The notes under the pieces were generated by a model, which was given only the letters and a program-made list of their open reading frames with translations, did no database searches and was not told the DNA's origin. Shown one piece after another: positions 24,594 through 33,520 of a stretch of 64,000 nucleotides of DNA (position 1 is the first letter of the stretch; every line of letters begins with the position of its first letter). The stretch is from Cypionkella sp. (lineage in GTDB: Bacteria; Pseudomonadota; Alphaproteobacteria; Rhodobacterales; Rhodobacteraceae). The position numbers and the translations under genes were made by a program. The stretch lies in the NCBI RefSeq assembly GCF_030652235.1, contig NZ_JAUSBA010000044.1, forward strand, positions 1-64,000. Reading direction: 5' to 3'.

Positions 24594-24763
24594 GGTCTCT
24601 GTGCTCCGACGCGGTTCAAGGTGATAGCGTATAGGCTGGTGGTGGCGGCGATATACAACTGACGCTTGGCCCGCCCGCCAAAGCACAGATTAGAAACGGT
24701 TGGCGGCACCAGAATCTGGCCCATAGGATGGCCGTCAGCTGCGATGCAATGCACACCATCGCC
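24590..24763 (-). pseudogene. 3' remnant of an SMP-30/gluconolactonase-family gene
   Basis: The last 57 codons read DGVHCIAADGHPMGQILVPP, then TVSNLCFGGRAKRQLYIAAT and TSLYAITLNRVGAQRP. This is the C-terminal beta-propeller blade of SMP-30/gluconolactonases, which usually ends VANLCFGG...TASTSLYALYLN. Nothing upstream (24764-24910) matches the first five blades; the frame there only runs into unrelated sequence and then to the promoter of the divergent SPFH gene. So about 80% of the gene is gone. Such lactonases supply gluconate-type acids, which fits the neighbour gnd. Confidence 0.75.
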
Positions 24764-24997
24764 AGCCGTGGGGCGGCCCCAACCCATCGCAAAGCGGCCA
24801 AATGCTGGGTCGTTGGTTTCAAAGCATGACATGAAGCCGCCTCCCCGCGCAATGTGAGCGATAACATAGCGCAAGGTCAAACCGAAAGGTATCCCGCCGT
24901 ATACCGCCAAAACAGCGGCCCGTTGCGAAACGCTGCGAAAAGGGGCACCTTGAGGCAGGCCCTACAGCCCCCTTTTGATGTGACACAGGAGCTTTTC

Positions 24998-25879
24998 ATG
25001 AACTTCGACCAATTCCTTGGCAGCGGTGCGGTGTTTGCCGCCATCGCGCTGTTTATCATCGTCGCCCTGTTCAAAGCCGTTCGGATCGTGCCACAAAGCG
25101 ATAAATACGTCGTCGAACGGCTGGGCCGCTTGCGCTCGGTTCTGGGGCCAGGCATCAACTTTACCGTCCCGTTTCTCGACCGGGTGGCGCATAAGGTTTC
25201 GATCCTAGAACGTCAGTTGCCCACCGCGCATCAAGACGCCATCACCACCGATAACGTGCTGGTCAAGGTCGAAACCAGCGTGTTCTACCGGGTGATCTCG
25301 CCAGAAAAAACCGTCTACCGCATTAAGGATGTGGATAGCGCCATTGCCACCACCGTAGCCGGGATCGTGCGTTCGGAAATCGGCAAGATGGAGCTGGATC
25401 AGGTGCAATCCAACCGCAACGAGTTGACCGCAAACATCCGAGAGCATGTGCGTGCGATGGTGGAAGACTGGGGTATCGAAGTGACCCGCGCCGAGATCCT
25501 CGACGTGTCACTGGATGAAGCCACCCGCCACGCCATGATGCAACAGTTGAACGCCGAGCGCGCACGTCGGGCGCAAGTGACCGAGGCAGAGGGCAAAAAG
25601 CGCGCGGTAGAACTGAACGCCGATGCCGAACTTTACGCAGCCGAACAAGGTGCCAAGGCCCGCCGCGTTTTGGCCGATGCCGAAGCCTATGCAACCGAAG
25701 TGATCGCGGGCGCGATCAAGGAAAACGGCATCGAGGCCGCGCAATATCAGGTGGCTTTGAAGCAGGTTGAGGCGCTGACAACCGTGGGCCAAGGTGCGGG
25801 CAAGCAGATGATCATCGTACCCGCCCAGGCATTGGATGCCTTTGGCGATGCGTTCAAGATGTTGAAAGGGCGTTTATAA
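24998..25879 (+). CDS. SPFH-domain membrane protein (stomatin/QmcA type)
   Basis: The 293-residue protein has one N-terminal membrane helix (GAVFAAIALFIIVALFKAV), followed by the SPFH domain (VVERLGRLRSVLGPGINFTVPFLDRVAHKVSILERQ, DNVLVKVETSVFYRV) and a long Ala/Glu-rich coiled coil (NAERARRAQVTEAEGKKRAVELNADAE). Members oligomerise into membrane cages and protect membrane proteins. The gene ends one base before the NfeD-like gene, its usual partner. ACAGGAGC upstream supports ATG 24998; the longer frame from 24854 is rejected. Confidence 0.9.
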   Translation: MNFDQFLGSGAVFAAIALFIIVALFKAVRIVPQSDKYVVERLGRLRSVLGPGINFTVPFLDRVAHKVSILERQLPTAHQDAITTDNVLVKVETSVFYRVISPEKTVYRIKDVDSAIATTVAGIVRSEIGKMELDQVQSNRNELTANIREHVRAMVEDWGIEVTRAEILDVSLDEATRHAMMQQLNAERARRAQVTEAEGKKRAVELNADAELYAAEQGAKARRVLADAEAYATEVIAGAIKENGIEAAQYQVALKQVEALTTVGQGAGKQMIIVPAQALDAFGDAFKMLKGRL

Positions 25880-26146
25880 ATGTGGACAGTCTGGTGGGTT
25901 TGGATCGCAGGTGGCTTTGCTTTGGGCGTGGCCGAGGTGCTGCTGCCGGGCTTTATCTTCCTCGGCTTCGCGGCAGGCGCGGTGCTGACCGGGGTACTGT
26001 TGGGCATCGGCCTGTCGGTCAGCCTGCCGCTGACATTGCTGATCTTCGCCCTGCTCTCGCTGGCGTCTTGGATCGCCCTGCGCGCGACGGTTGGAGTGAA
26101 GAAGGGTCAGGTCAAACTGTGGGACAAAGACATCAATGACAACTGA
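25880..26146 (+). CDS. short NfeD-like membrane protein
   Basis: The 88-residue protein has three hydrophobic segments (WWVWIAGGFALGVAEVLLPG, FIFLGFAAGAVLTGVLLGIG, LPLTLLIFALLSLASWIAL), and the last is followed by a short basic and acidic tail (GVKKGQVKLWDKDINDN). It lacks the C-terminal OB domain of longer NfeD proteins. Its start follows the SPFH stop with no gap. NfeD proteins and SPFH proteins work as pairs in membrane organisation. The short form is common in alphaproteobacteria. Confidence 0.85.
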   Translation: MWTVWWVWIAGGFALGVAEVLLPGFIFLGFAAGAVLTGVLLGIGLSVSLPLTLLIFALLSLASWIALRATVGVKKGQVKLWDKDINDN

Positions 26147-26155
26147 CGCGCGCTG

Positions 26156-26566
26156 ATGGATTTTGTCGGCGCAAAGGTGGCGCTGCTGTGCGGTGACGCC
26201 TTGCTGACCTATCTGCGCGATGACAAGCTCGGCCTGCCGTGGCCTGCAACGTGGGATCTTCCCGGTGGCGGACGTGAGGGGGATGAGACGGCTGAGACCT
26301 GCCTGCTGCGTGAGTTGCACGAGGAGTTCGGGCTTATGCTGCCGCCCGAACGGCTGATCTGGCGCAGGATTTGGCCCAGCATGATGGACGCCAGCCGTGC
26401 CTCGGTATTCTTCGCAGGCCGGATCACGCCGGATGAAATCGGTGCCATCTGTTTTGGCAACGAAGGCCAATATTGGCAGATGATGCCGGTGGCCGACTAC
26501 CTGAACCACCCAAAAGCCATCCCGGAATTGCAGCGCCGCGTCGCCGTGGCGCTGTGCGATCTATAG
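26156..26566 (+). CDS. Nudix hydrolase
   Basis: The 136-residue protein has a complete Nudix box, GGGREGDETAETCLLRELHEEFG (G-x5-E-x7-R-E-x2-E-E-x-G), centred near residue 50. It hydrolyses a nucleoside diphosphate linked to another group; the substrate cannot be predicted. It is 9 bp downstream of the NfeD gene on the same strand. The ribosome site is poor, so translation may depend on coupling. Its 3' end abuts the decayed malic enzyme on the other strand. Confidence 0.88.
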   Translation: MDFVGAKVALLCGDALLTYLRDDKLGLPWPATWDLPGGGREGDETAETCLLRELHEEFGLMLPPERLIWRRIWPSMMDASRASVFFAGRITPDEIGAICFGNEGQYWQMMPVADYLNHPKAIPELQRRVAVALCDL

Positions 26567-26569
26567 CCG

Positions 26570-27208
26570 ACCTTGCAGGCCGCCATCACCGCCATGTTCA
26601 GAATAGGCCCGATCACCATCGCCCCGGCCATTTCGTGCATCAGCTTGACCGAGATCGACGCCGAATGTCGCGCGGGCACCACCAGAATATTCGCCGAGCC
26701 TGACAAGCAGCAGAACGGACATTGCGCCATCACCCCCACCGCACCATCCGAGGCTTTGGCGTCAAACACCGGATTGAACAGGCTCTGCACATCGCCATGG
26801 CCGTTTTGCAGCATCAAGGCCGAGAACACATGCCGATCCCGGCTGGCCAAACGGGGCACTTCATGGCGGTCAAAGCCTTCGCACTGCGGGCGGGTGTGCA
26901 GAAAATCCGTACGAGCTTCGAGATACCGGGAATGGGCAGCGAAGACGATTTCCAACGCGCGCACCGCATCGCGTGGGCTACTTCCGGGGTGATTTCCGGG
27001 TCCGGATTCTCTATAACAAAGATTACCGGATTAACGCCGATCGCCTGCCCGGCACCGCTACGCCGGGCGAATAGGCGAGGCTGAGGTCGCGCAGCGTCGC
27101 AATCGGAGTCGCGGCGATGACCTCACATCTGCCGGGGCGCGGCTCTAATCGTACGCAACCGCGTCTTTCGGCGTGATTTTTCTCTCTGGTCATCAGGGGG
27201 CCGTGCAA
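26570..27208 (-). pseudogene. maeB: remnant of NADP-dependent malic enzyme (maeB/tme)
   Basis: On the minus strand two pieces of one gene remain in the right order. At 27023-27208 the N-terminal segment reads PRPGRCEVIAATPIATLRDLSLAYSPGVAVP, matching the MaeB start. At 26572-26722 the phosphotransacetylase-like C-terminus reads CPFCCLSGSANILVVPARHS, then ASISVKLMHEMAGAMVIGPIL and NMAVMAA. Compared with normal MaeB about 18 residues are lost between GPIL and NMA, and most of the 750-residue middle is missing. The two pieces are in different frames. Rhizobia keep tme next to mutS, so this is the expected position. The gene is dead. Confidence 0.75.
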
Positions 27209-27307
27209 TTTGTCTGCAAGTCTGTCGGTGATGACGAGGCGACACCCGCACGCTTAGAGCCTTTCCGTCACCCCCCGGGTTTTGTAGGATGAAGTGCGAT
27301 CAGGGGG

Positions 27308-29953
27308 ATGAATGTGGCCGACGACACCGTAACGCCGATGATGGCGCAATATCTAGAGATCAAAGCGCAAAACCCCGGCGCTTTGCTGTTCTACCGTCTG
27401 GGCGATTTCTACGAGATGTTCTTTGAGGATGCCGTGGCTGCTGCCGAGGCCCTGGACATCACTTTGACCCAACGCGGCTTTCACAATGGCAAACCGATTG
27501 CGTTGTGCGGCGTGCCCTATCATGCCGCCGAGGGCTATCTGCTGACGCTGATCCGCAAGGGTTTTCGGGTGGCGATTGCCGAGCAGATGGAAGACCCAGC
27601 CGAGGCAAAAAAGCGCGGCGCAAAATCGGTGGTGAAGCGCGACGTGGTGCGGCTGGTAACGCCGGGCACGTTAACGGAAGATTCGCTGCTGGAAGCCCGT
27701 CGGCACAATTATCTGGTCGCCTTCGCCGAGGTGCGCGAGGAAAGCGCGCTGGCTTGGGTCGATATCTCAACCGGCGAATTGCGCGTGATGCCCTGCCCAG
27801 AAGTGCGGCTTGGCCCGGAACTGGCGCGGTTGGCCCCGCGTGAGGTACTGGTGTCTGAAGCGCGCGAGCGCGATCTGGCCTTAATAGTAACTGAATCAGG
27901 GGCGGCGCTTACTGCTTTGTCACGTGGCAGCTTCGATTCCACCAGCTCGGAACAACGGCTGTGCAAACTGTGGAACGTCGGATCCCTCGATGCGTTCGGC
28001 GCGTTCGGACGGGCCGAGGTTTCCGCAATCGGCGCGCTGGTCGATTACCTCGACCTTACCCAACGTGGCAAACTGCCGCTGCTGCGCCCGCCCGTGCGCG
28101 AAAATGCCAATGGCGCGATGCAAATCGATGCCTCGACCCGGCGCAATCTGGAACTCACCCAAGCCTTGTCGGGTGGGCGCGGCGGCTCGTTGCTCGCCGC
28201 TGTGGATCGCACCGCCACGGCCGCGGGCGGGCGGCTGTTGGAGCGCCGCATTTCCAGCCCCTCGCGCGACTTGGGCGTGATCCATCAACGGCTGGAATCG
28301 GTGCGGTTTCTGCTGGACCAGAGCCGTTTGCGCGAAGACCTGCGCACCGATCTGCGCCGGGTGCCCGATATCGACCGCGCGCTGTCACGACTGGCACTGG
28401 AGCGTGGTGGGCCACGGGATCTGGCCGCGATCCGCGCTGGATTGACGCAAGCGGAAAGCATCGCGGCCCGGATGGTTGAGGGGCCGCTGTTGCTAACGCA
28501 GGCCGCAAAAGCTTTGGTCGGGCATGGCGCGCTGATCGACCTGCTGGACGAAGCTCTGGTCGCAGAGCCGCCATTGATGGCGCGCGATGGCGGTTATATC
28601 GCGGCAGGGTTTAATGCTGATCTCGATGAAACCCGCCGTCTGCGCGATGAGGGACGCGGCGTGATTGCGCAGATGCAGGCCGCGTATATCGCGTTGTCTG
28701 GCGTGCAAAGCTTGAAGATCAAGCACAACAACGTGCTGGGTTATTTTATTGAGACGACTGCTCTGCATGCTGAAAAGATGTTCGCAGCGCCACTGTCGGA
28801 AACCTTTATCCACCGCCAAACCACCGCCAATCAGGTGCGCTTCACCACCCTGCCGCTGAATGAGATCGAGACGAAGATTCTCAACGCCGGCAATCGCGCT
28901 CTGGAGATCGAAAAGCGTCACTACGAGGCGCTTAGAGCCGCAATTCTGGATCAATCTGGCCCGATTGGCGCGACAGCGCGCGGGCTGGCCGAGATTGATC
29001 TCAGCGGCGCTTTTGCCGATCTCGCCGCCGCCGAAAACTGGGCCGAACCGCGTGTCGACGATAGCCATGCCTTCACAGTGACAGGCGGGCGGCACCCTGT
29101 GGTCGAACGCGCCCTGCGCAGGCAAAACGGCGGGGCGTTTGTCGCCAATGACTGCGCTTTGACGGAAGCCGCAACGCCGGCTATTTGGCTTTTGACTGGG
29201 CCGAATATGGCGGGTAAATCGACCTTCCTGCGGCAGAACGCTTTGATCGCTTTGCTTGCACAGGCGGGCAGCTTTGTGCCTGCGACGGCGGCGCATATTG
29301 GGCTGGTCAGCCAGTTGTTCAGCCGGGTGGGGGCTTCGGACGATCTGGCGCGTGGACGATCAACCTTCATGGTCGAAATGGTCGAAACCGCAGCGATTTT
29401 GAACCAAGCCGATGATCGGGCTTTGGTTATTTTGGATGAAATCGGACGCGGCACGGCAACCTATGACGGGCTGTCGATCGCTTGGGCGACGATGGAGCAT
29501 CTGCACGAAACCAACCGCTGCCGCGCTTTGTTCGCCACACATTATCATGAGATGACGGCGCTTTCCGGCAAACTCGCCGGGGTGGAGAATGCCACTGTCA
29601 CCGTGAAGGAATGGGACGGCGAGGTGATTTTTCTGCACGAGGTCAAGAAAGGTGCGGCGGATCGCTCTTACGGGGTGCAAGTGGCACGGTTGGCAGGGCT
29701 GCCTGCCACGGTGATTGAGCGAGCAAAGGTGGTGCTGGAGGCGCTGGAGTCGGGCGAGCGCGAAGGTGGGTCACGGCAAAAGACGCTGATAGATGATCTG
29801 CCGCTGTTCCGCGCGATGCCCGCACCTGCGCCCAAAGCGGCGGCGAAGGCTTCAAAGGTAGAGACTGCGCTGAAAGACGTGCTGCCGGATGAGTTGACGC
29901 CAATTCAGGCGTTGCGGCTGGTTTATGCGTTGAAAGAGATGCTGACAACTTAA
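27308..29953 (+). CDS. mutS: DNA mismatch repair protein MutS
   Basis: The 881-residue protein has the mismatch-sensing domain with LLFYRLGDFYEMFFEDA (Phe-x-Glu), the connector, lever and clamp, and the ATPase domain with Walker A LTGPNMAGKSTFLRQNALI, Walker B VILDEIGRGTATYDG and the ATHYHEMTAL segment. A C-terminal helical region (LPDELTPIQALRLVYALKEML) mediates tetramer formation. It recognises mispairs and recruits MutL. The start ATG 27308 follows GGGG; no other conserved start exists upstream. The gene is convergent with grpE. Confidence 0.97.
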   Translation: MNVADDTVTPMMAQYLEIKAQNPGALLFYRLGDFYEMFFEDAVAAAEALDITLTQRGFHNGKPIALCGVPYHAAEGYLLTLIRKGFRVAIAEQMEDPAEAKKRGAKSVVKRDVVRLVTPGTLTEDSLLEARRHNYLVAFAEVREESALAWVDISTGELRVMPCPEVRLGPELARLAPREVLVSEARERDLALIVTESGAALTALSRGSFDSTSSEQRLCKLWNVGSLDAFGAFGRAEVSAIGALVDYLDLTQRGKLPLLRPPVRENANGAMQIDASTRRNLELTQALSGGRGGSLLAAVDRTATAAGGRLLERRISSPSRDLGVIHQRLESVRFLLDQSRLREDLRTDLRRVPDIDRALSRLALERGGPRDLAAIRAGLTQAESIAARMVEGPLLLTQAAKALVGHGALIDLLDEALVAEPPLMARDGGYIAAGFNADLDETRRLRDEGRGVIAQMQAAYIALSGVQSLKIKHNNVLGYFIETTALHAEKMFAAPLSETFIHRQTTANQVRFTTLPLNEIETKILNAGNRALEIEKRHYEALRAAILDQSGPIGATARGLAEIDLSGAFADLAAAENWAEPRVDDSHAFTVTGGRHPVVERALRRQNGGAFVANDCALTEAATPAIWLLTGPNMAGKSTFLRQNALIALLAQAGSFVPATAAHIGLVSQLFSRVGASDDLARGRSTFMVEMVETAAILNQADDRALVILDEIGRGTATYDGLSIAWATMEHLHETNRCRALFATHYHEMTALSGKLAGVENATVTVKEWDGEVIFLHEVKKGAADRSYGVQVARLAGLPATVIERAKVVLEALESGEREGGSRQKTLIDDLPLFRAMPAPAPKAAAKASKVETALKDVLPDELTPIQALRLVYALKEMLTT

Positions 29954-29977
29954 GGATAGCGCGCCGCGTCCTGTGAA

Positions 29978-30022
29978 ATATCCCCGAGGGAGGTCCGGAG
30001 GGTGAGGAGCCCTCCGGGATAT
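29978..30022. terminator. nested stem-loop between mutS and grpE
   Basis: Two nested inverted repeats lie in the convergent gap: outer ATATCCC (29978-29984) with GGGATAT (30016-30022), and inner CCGGAGGG (29995-30002) with CCCTCCGG (30010-30017). The inner hairpin is strong but has no T-run, so it may be a factor-dependent terminator or mRNA-stabilising structure for both genes. Confidence 0.5.
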
Positions 30023-30031
30023 GCCACGCAA

Positions 30032-30568
30032 TCAGCCTTGGGTATTTGAAGAAACGCCGACCTGCGCCGGACGCAGCAGGCGGTCATGCAGCATGAAACC
30101 GACACCGAGCACTTGAATGATTTGGCCAGCTTTGGTGCCGGGCAGCGGGGCTTCAAACATCGCTTGGTGCTGCTGGGGATCGAAAACTGCGCCAATTTCC
30201 GGATTGATCTCATCAACGCCGTGCTTTTTCAGCACATTGGTCAACTCGCGCATTGTAAGTTCTAGCCCTTCGATCAGGGCGGGCGCCTGCGTGCGGGTTT
30301 CCTCGGATGCCGCGTCAAGCGCGCGCTTCAGGTTGTCGTAGACCGGCAACATGTCGCGAGCGAGTTTCGAGCCGCCGTATTGCTCGGCCTCACGGCGATC
30401 CCGCTCACCGCGTTTGCGGGCATTTTCGGCGTCCGCCAGCGCGCGCATAAAGCGGTCGCGCATGTCGTCGCGCTCGGCGCGCAGCGCATCGAGTTCTTCG
30501 GCTGCAACGAAATCTTCGAGCCCTTCAAGATCGCCAGTCTCTGGTGCGGTGTTTTCCTGCGCCATCAT
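30032..30568 (-). CDS. grpE: nucleotide-exchange factor GrpE
   Basis: The 178-residue protein has a long N-terminal coiled coil (ELDALRAERDDMRDRFMRALADAENARKRGERDRREA) and the C-terminal beta domain (GVDEINPEIGAVFDPQQHQAMFEAP, IIQVLGVGFMLHDRLLRPAQVGVS). It speeds ADP release from DnaK. The start at 30568 is supported by AAGGAAG on the minus strand; the frame reaches back to 30601 but without a better site. It lies 36 bp after hrcA in the same direction, giving an hrcA-grpE heat-shock operon. Confidence 0.94.
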   Translation of the reverse strand: MMAQENTAPETGDLEGLEDFVAAEELDALRAERDDMRDRFMRALADAENARKRGERDRREAEQYGGSKLARDMLPVYDNLKRALDAASEETRTQAPALIEGLELTMRELTNVLKKHGVDEINPEIGAVFDPQQHQAMFEAPLPGTKAGQIIQVLGVGFMLHDRLLRPAQVGVSSNTQG

Positions 30569-30604
30569 CGTCTTCCTTACATGCGTTTCGTCTTTGAGCA
30601 CGCC

Positions 30605-31675
30605 TTAACCCGAACCGCGTTCGGACAAAAGCCTGCCGACCAGTTGGGCGGTGTAATCGACAATCGGAACAATCCGGCCATAATTTAGCCGGGTCGGTCC
30701 GATCACGCCCACCGCGCCAATGATCTTGCGATCAGCGTTCATATAGGGAGAGACCACCAGAGAGGAACCCGAAAGTGAAAAGAGTTTGTTCTCGGAGCCA
30801 ATAAAAATGCGCACACCTTCACCAGTTTCGGCCAATTCAAGGAAATCGGCGATATCGCGCTTACGCTCTAGGTCATCGAACAGCACGCGGATGCGGTCGA
30901 TGTCTTGGGATTCGGCAGAGCTTTCGATCAAGTTGGAACGGCCACGGACGATCAGGCGCTCGGAATGCTCGTCGGAATTATCCCAAAGGGCAATGCCGCT
31001 TTCCACCAGGGCGCGGGCGAGCGAATCAATTTCCTGTCGGCGTTTGGCGATATCTTGGCCAATGCTGCGGCGGAGTTCCGAGAGGGTTTTGCCCTCGGCC
31101 AACGCGTTGAGAAAATTCGCGGCCTCACGCATTGACGACGGAGTTTGGCCGGGGGGCGGAGTGAAGACGCGGTTTTCGACATGGCCGTTGGCGAAGACCA
31201 GCACCACCAGGGCGCGTTCGGCGGCAAGGCTGACGAATTCGATATGGCGGATTGGCGCCTCGGCTTTCGGGGCCAGCACCACCGAGGCCCCCTTGGTGAT
31301 CCCGGACAGCGTGCCGCCGATATGGTCAAGCAGGCTAGTGATGTCAGGCTCGTTGCTGGCGGAGGCGGTGTCGATCAGTTGGCGGTCTTCCGCAGCCAGC
31401 GTGCCGACTTCCAACAGTCCATCGACGAACATCCGTAAGCCCAGCTGGGTCGGGATGCGGCCTGCCGAAATATGCGGGCTGTCGAGCAGGCCGAGGAACT
31501 CAAGATCCTGCATGACGTTGCGGATCGTGGCGGCAGACAGCCGCTCGGTCATGCTGCGGGTCAGGGTGCGCGAGCCGACCGGATCGCCGGAGGCGAGGTA
31601 GCCTTCGACGACGCGGCGAAACACCTCGCGCGAGCGCTCGTTCATCTCGGTAAGGATTTTGTTGCCGTCGGTCAT
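30605..31675 (-). CDS. hrcA: heat-inducible transcription repressor HrcA
   Basis: The 356-residue protein has the winged-helix N-terminus (SREVFRRVVEGYLASGDPVGSRTLTRSM..LSAATIRNVMQDLEFLGLLDSPHISAGRIPT) and a C-terminal regulatory part ending SPYMNADRKIIGAVGVIGPTRLNYGRIVPIVDYTA. HrcA represses chaperone genes through CIRCE elements and needs GroEL to fold. I found no CIRCE-type TTAGCACTC repeat upstream of this operon, so HrcA probably acts at a groESL promoter elsewhere. It diverges from rph. Confidence 0.95.
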   Translation of the reverse strand: MTDGNKILTEMNERSREVFRRVVEGYLASGDPVGSRTLTRSMTERLSAATIRNVMQDLEFLGLLDSPHISAGRIPTQLGLRMFVDGLLEVGTLAAEDRQLIDTASASNEPDITSLLDHIGGTLSGITKGASVVLAPKAEAPIRHIEFVSLAAERALVVLVFANGHVENRVFTPPPGQTPSSMREAANFLNALAEGKTLSELRRSIGQDIAKRRQEIDSLARALVESGIALWDNSDEHSERLIVRGRSNLIESSAESQDIDRIRVLFDDLERKRDIADFLELAETGEGVRIFIGSENKLFSLSGSSLVVSPYMNADRKIIGAVGVIGPTRLNYGRIVPIVDYTAQLVGRLLSERGSG

Positions 31676-31819
31676 CTTGCGGTTCTCAATGGGGCCATCA
31701 CGAGGGCCCGTTCAATAGGGAGGCCCATCCATTAAGGAGGCTCTGGCACGAACGTCAATGAGGGTTGCATCGGGAGGGGGCGCGGGACTATCTGGAGCAA
31801 AGCGAAAAAGGATGATGCG

Positions 31820-32539
31820 ATGCGCCCCTCTGGTCGGAAATTAAACGAAATGCGCCCTGTTTCGATGGAAATTGGCGTGATGAAGCATGCGGAAGGCTCT
31901 TGCCTGATCAAGATGGGCGAGACGCATGTTTTGTGTTCGGCTACCATCGAGGATAAGGCGCCGCCGTTTTTGAAGAACACCGGTTTGGGCTGGGTGACGG
32001 CAGAATACGGCATGTTGCCGCGTGCGACCAATTCGCGGATGCGGCGGGAAGCAGCGACGGGCAAGCAATCCGGAAGAACACAGGAAATTCAGCGTCTTAT
32101 CGGGCGGGCATTGCGGGCCGGGGTGGATCGCTCGGCTTTGGGCGAACGGCAGATTGTGATTGATTGCGATGTTATTCAAGCCGATGGCGGCACGCGTTGC
32201 GCGTCAATCACCGGTGGTTGGGTGGCGTTGCGGTTGGCGATGAATAGGTTGCTGAAGACCGGGGTGATAGTCAGCGATCCGATGATGGATCATGTCGCGG
32301 CGGTGTCTTGCGGGATTTATGCTGGACAGCCTGTGTTGGATCTGGATTATCCTGAGGATTCTGCAGCGGGTACAGATGGCAATTTCATCCTGACCGGGCG
32401 TGGCCGGATGATCGAGGTGCAGATGTCGGCGGAGGGCGCGACGTTCTCGCGCGACGAGATGGGCGAGTTGCTGGATCTGGCTGAAGCCGGGGTTGCCAGG
32501 CTGGTTGCCGCGCAGAGGGCGGCTTTGGGGATCGCGTGA
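31820..32539 (+). CDS. rph: ribonuclease PH
   Basis: The 239-residue protein has the RNase PH signatures [80 protein letters not shown], and [20 protein letters not shown]. It trims the 3' ends of tRNA precursors phosphorolytically. It is the first gene of rph-rdgB-ridA-hemW, whose genes overlap or nearly touch. Confidence 0.97.
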   Translation: MRPSGRKLNEMRPVSMEIGVMKHAEGSCLIKMGETHVLCSATIEDKAPPFLKNTGLGWVTAEYGMLPRATNSRMRREAATGKQSGRTQEIQRLIGRALRAGVDRSALGERQIVIDCDVIQADGGTRCASITGGWVALRLAMNRLLKTGVIVSDPMMDHVAAVSCGIYAGQPVLDLDYPEDSAAGTDGNFILTGRGRMIEVQMSAEGATFSRDEMGELLDLAEAGVARLVAAQRAALGIA

Positions 32540-33147
32540 TGCGGAAGTTTTCGGGCAATCGGCTGCTGGTTGCGACGCACAATCGCGGCAAGCTGGAAGA
32601 AATCGCTAAGCTGTTGGAGGATTTTGAGATTTCTGTGGTCTCAGCCGGTGATCTGGGTCTGCCGGAGCCGGTTGAGACCGAGGACAGCTTTGTCGGCAAT
32701 GCCCGGATCAAGGCGCATGCGGCGGCGCAGGCCACCGGATTACCCGCGCTTTCCGATGACTCTGGCATCACGATTGAGGCTTTGGATGGCGCTCCGGGAG
32801 TCTATACTGCGGACTGGGCAGAGACGCCGACCGGGCGAGACTTTGTGATGGCGATGACGAAAACCTGGGACAAGCTGGAGGCGATTGCGGCGCCAGAGCC
32901 TCGGCTGGCGCAGTTTCGCTGCACTTTGGTCTTGGCTTGGCCGGATGGCCATGATGAGGTGTTTGAAGGGGTGATGGCGGGGCAGATTGTTTGGCCGATG
33001 CGCGGCGATCAGGGCCATGGCTATGATCCGATTTTCCAACCTTTGGGCAGTGATTTGACCTTTGGTGAGATGGATCGCTGGCAGAAAAACCGGATCAGTC
33101 ACCGCGCTGATGCGTTCCGCAAACTTGTAGAAGGATGTTTCACGTGA
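32539..33147 (+). CDS. rdgB: XTP/dITP pyrophosphatase (RdgB/Ham1)
   Basis: The 202-residue protein has the Ham1 pattern: RLLVATHNRGKLEEIAKLL, VETEDSFVGNARIKAHAAAQATG, PALSDDSGITIEALDGAPGVYTADWAE, GHGYDPIFQPLGSDLTFGEM and RISHRADAFRKL. It removes deaminated purine nucleotides. The ATG at 32539 overlaps the rph stop by one base (TGATG); a GTG at 32536 in the same frame is possible but less likely. Confidence 0.95.
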   Translation: MRKFSGNRLLVATHNRGKLEEIAKLLEDFEISVVSAGDLGLPEPVETEDSFVGNARIKAHAAAQATGLPALSDDSGITIEALDGAPGVYTADWAETPTGRDFVMAMTKTWDKLEAIAAPEPRLAQFRCTLVLAWPDGHDEVFEGVMAGQIVWPMRGDQGHGYDPIFQPLGSDLTFGEMDRWQKNRISHRADAFRKLVEGCFT

Positions 33148-33518
33148 AACAAATTTCCACCGGATCGCCGTTTGAGGCGACAATGGGCTATAGCCGCGCC
33201 ATCGTCAAAGGCGGCTGGTGTTTCGTATCAGGCGTCACGGGCTATGATTATGCGACGATGCAGATGCCGGATGAGATTGCCGATCAGGCGCGAAATTGTT
33301 TTGCCACCATCGCTGGGGTTTTGACCGAGGCTGGGTTCGAGATGTCTGATATTGTGCGGGTGCAGTATACCGTGGTTGCCCCTGAACTGGTGGAAGCCCT
33401 GGTGCCGGTGCTGGGTGCGACTTTGGGGCAGATCCGGCCCGCCGCGACCATGGTGATTGCCGGGTTGATCCGGCCCGAGATGAAGGTCGAAATCGAAGTC
33501 ACGGCATTTAAGGGCTAG
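33135..33518 (+). CDS. RidA/YjgF-family protein
   Basis: The 127-residue protein belongs to the RidA superfamily (GGWCFVSGVTGYD, ADQARNCFATIAGVLTEAGFEMSDIVRVQYTVV, PAATMVIAGLIRPEMKVEIEVTAFKG), with the substrate-binding Arg replaced or shifted: RPAAT gives P-A where canonical RidA has R-x-x-x-E near the end, so deaminase activity is uncertain. Its first six codons, MFHVKQ, are encoded by a perfect parS site. It overlaps rdgB by 13 bp. Confidence 0.85.
   Translation: MFHVKQISTGSPFEATMGYSRAIVKGGWCFVSGVTGYDYATMQMPDEIADQARNCFATIAGVLTEAGFEMSDIVRVQYTVVAPELVEALVPVLGATLGQIRPAATMVIAGLIRPEMKVEIEVTAFKG
33136..33151. promoter_or_regulatory. chromosomal parS site 1
   Basis: TGTTTCACGTGAAACA is the perfect 16-bp ParB-binding palindrome. 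It covers the start codon region of the RidA-family gene (frame FHVK) and lies about 9.2 kb left of the oriC candidate. Confidence 0.95.
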
Positions 33519-33520
33519 CG

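Noticed and set aside
23397-24662. A 421-codon plus-strand frame opposite gnd
   Set aside because: It is the antisense of a clear 6-phosphogluconate dehydrogenase and has no domain pattern of its own.
26497-26964. A 155-codon minus-strand gene overlapping the Nudix end
   Set aside because: Its recognisable part is the decayed C-terminus of malic enzyme, and its end is antisense of the Nudix gene.
31676-31819. A CIRCE element upstream of hrcA-grpE
   Set aside because: No TTAGCACTC inverted repeat could be found there.
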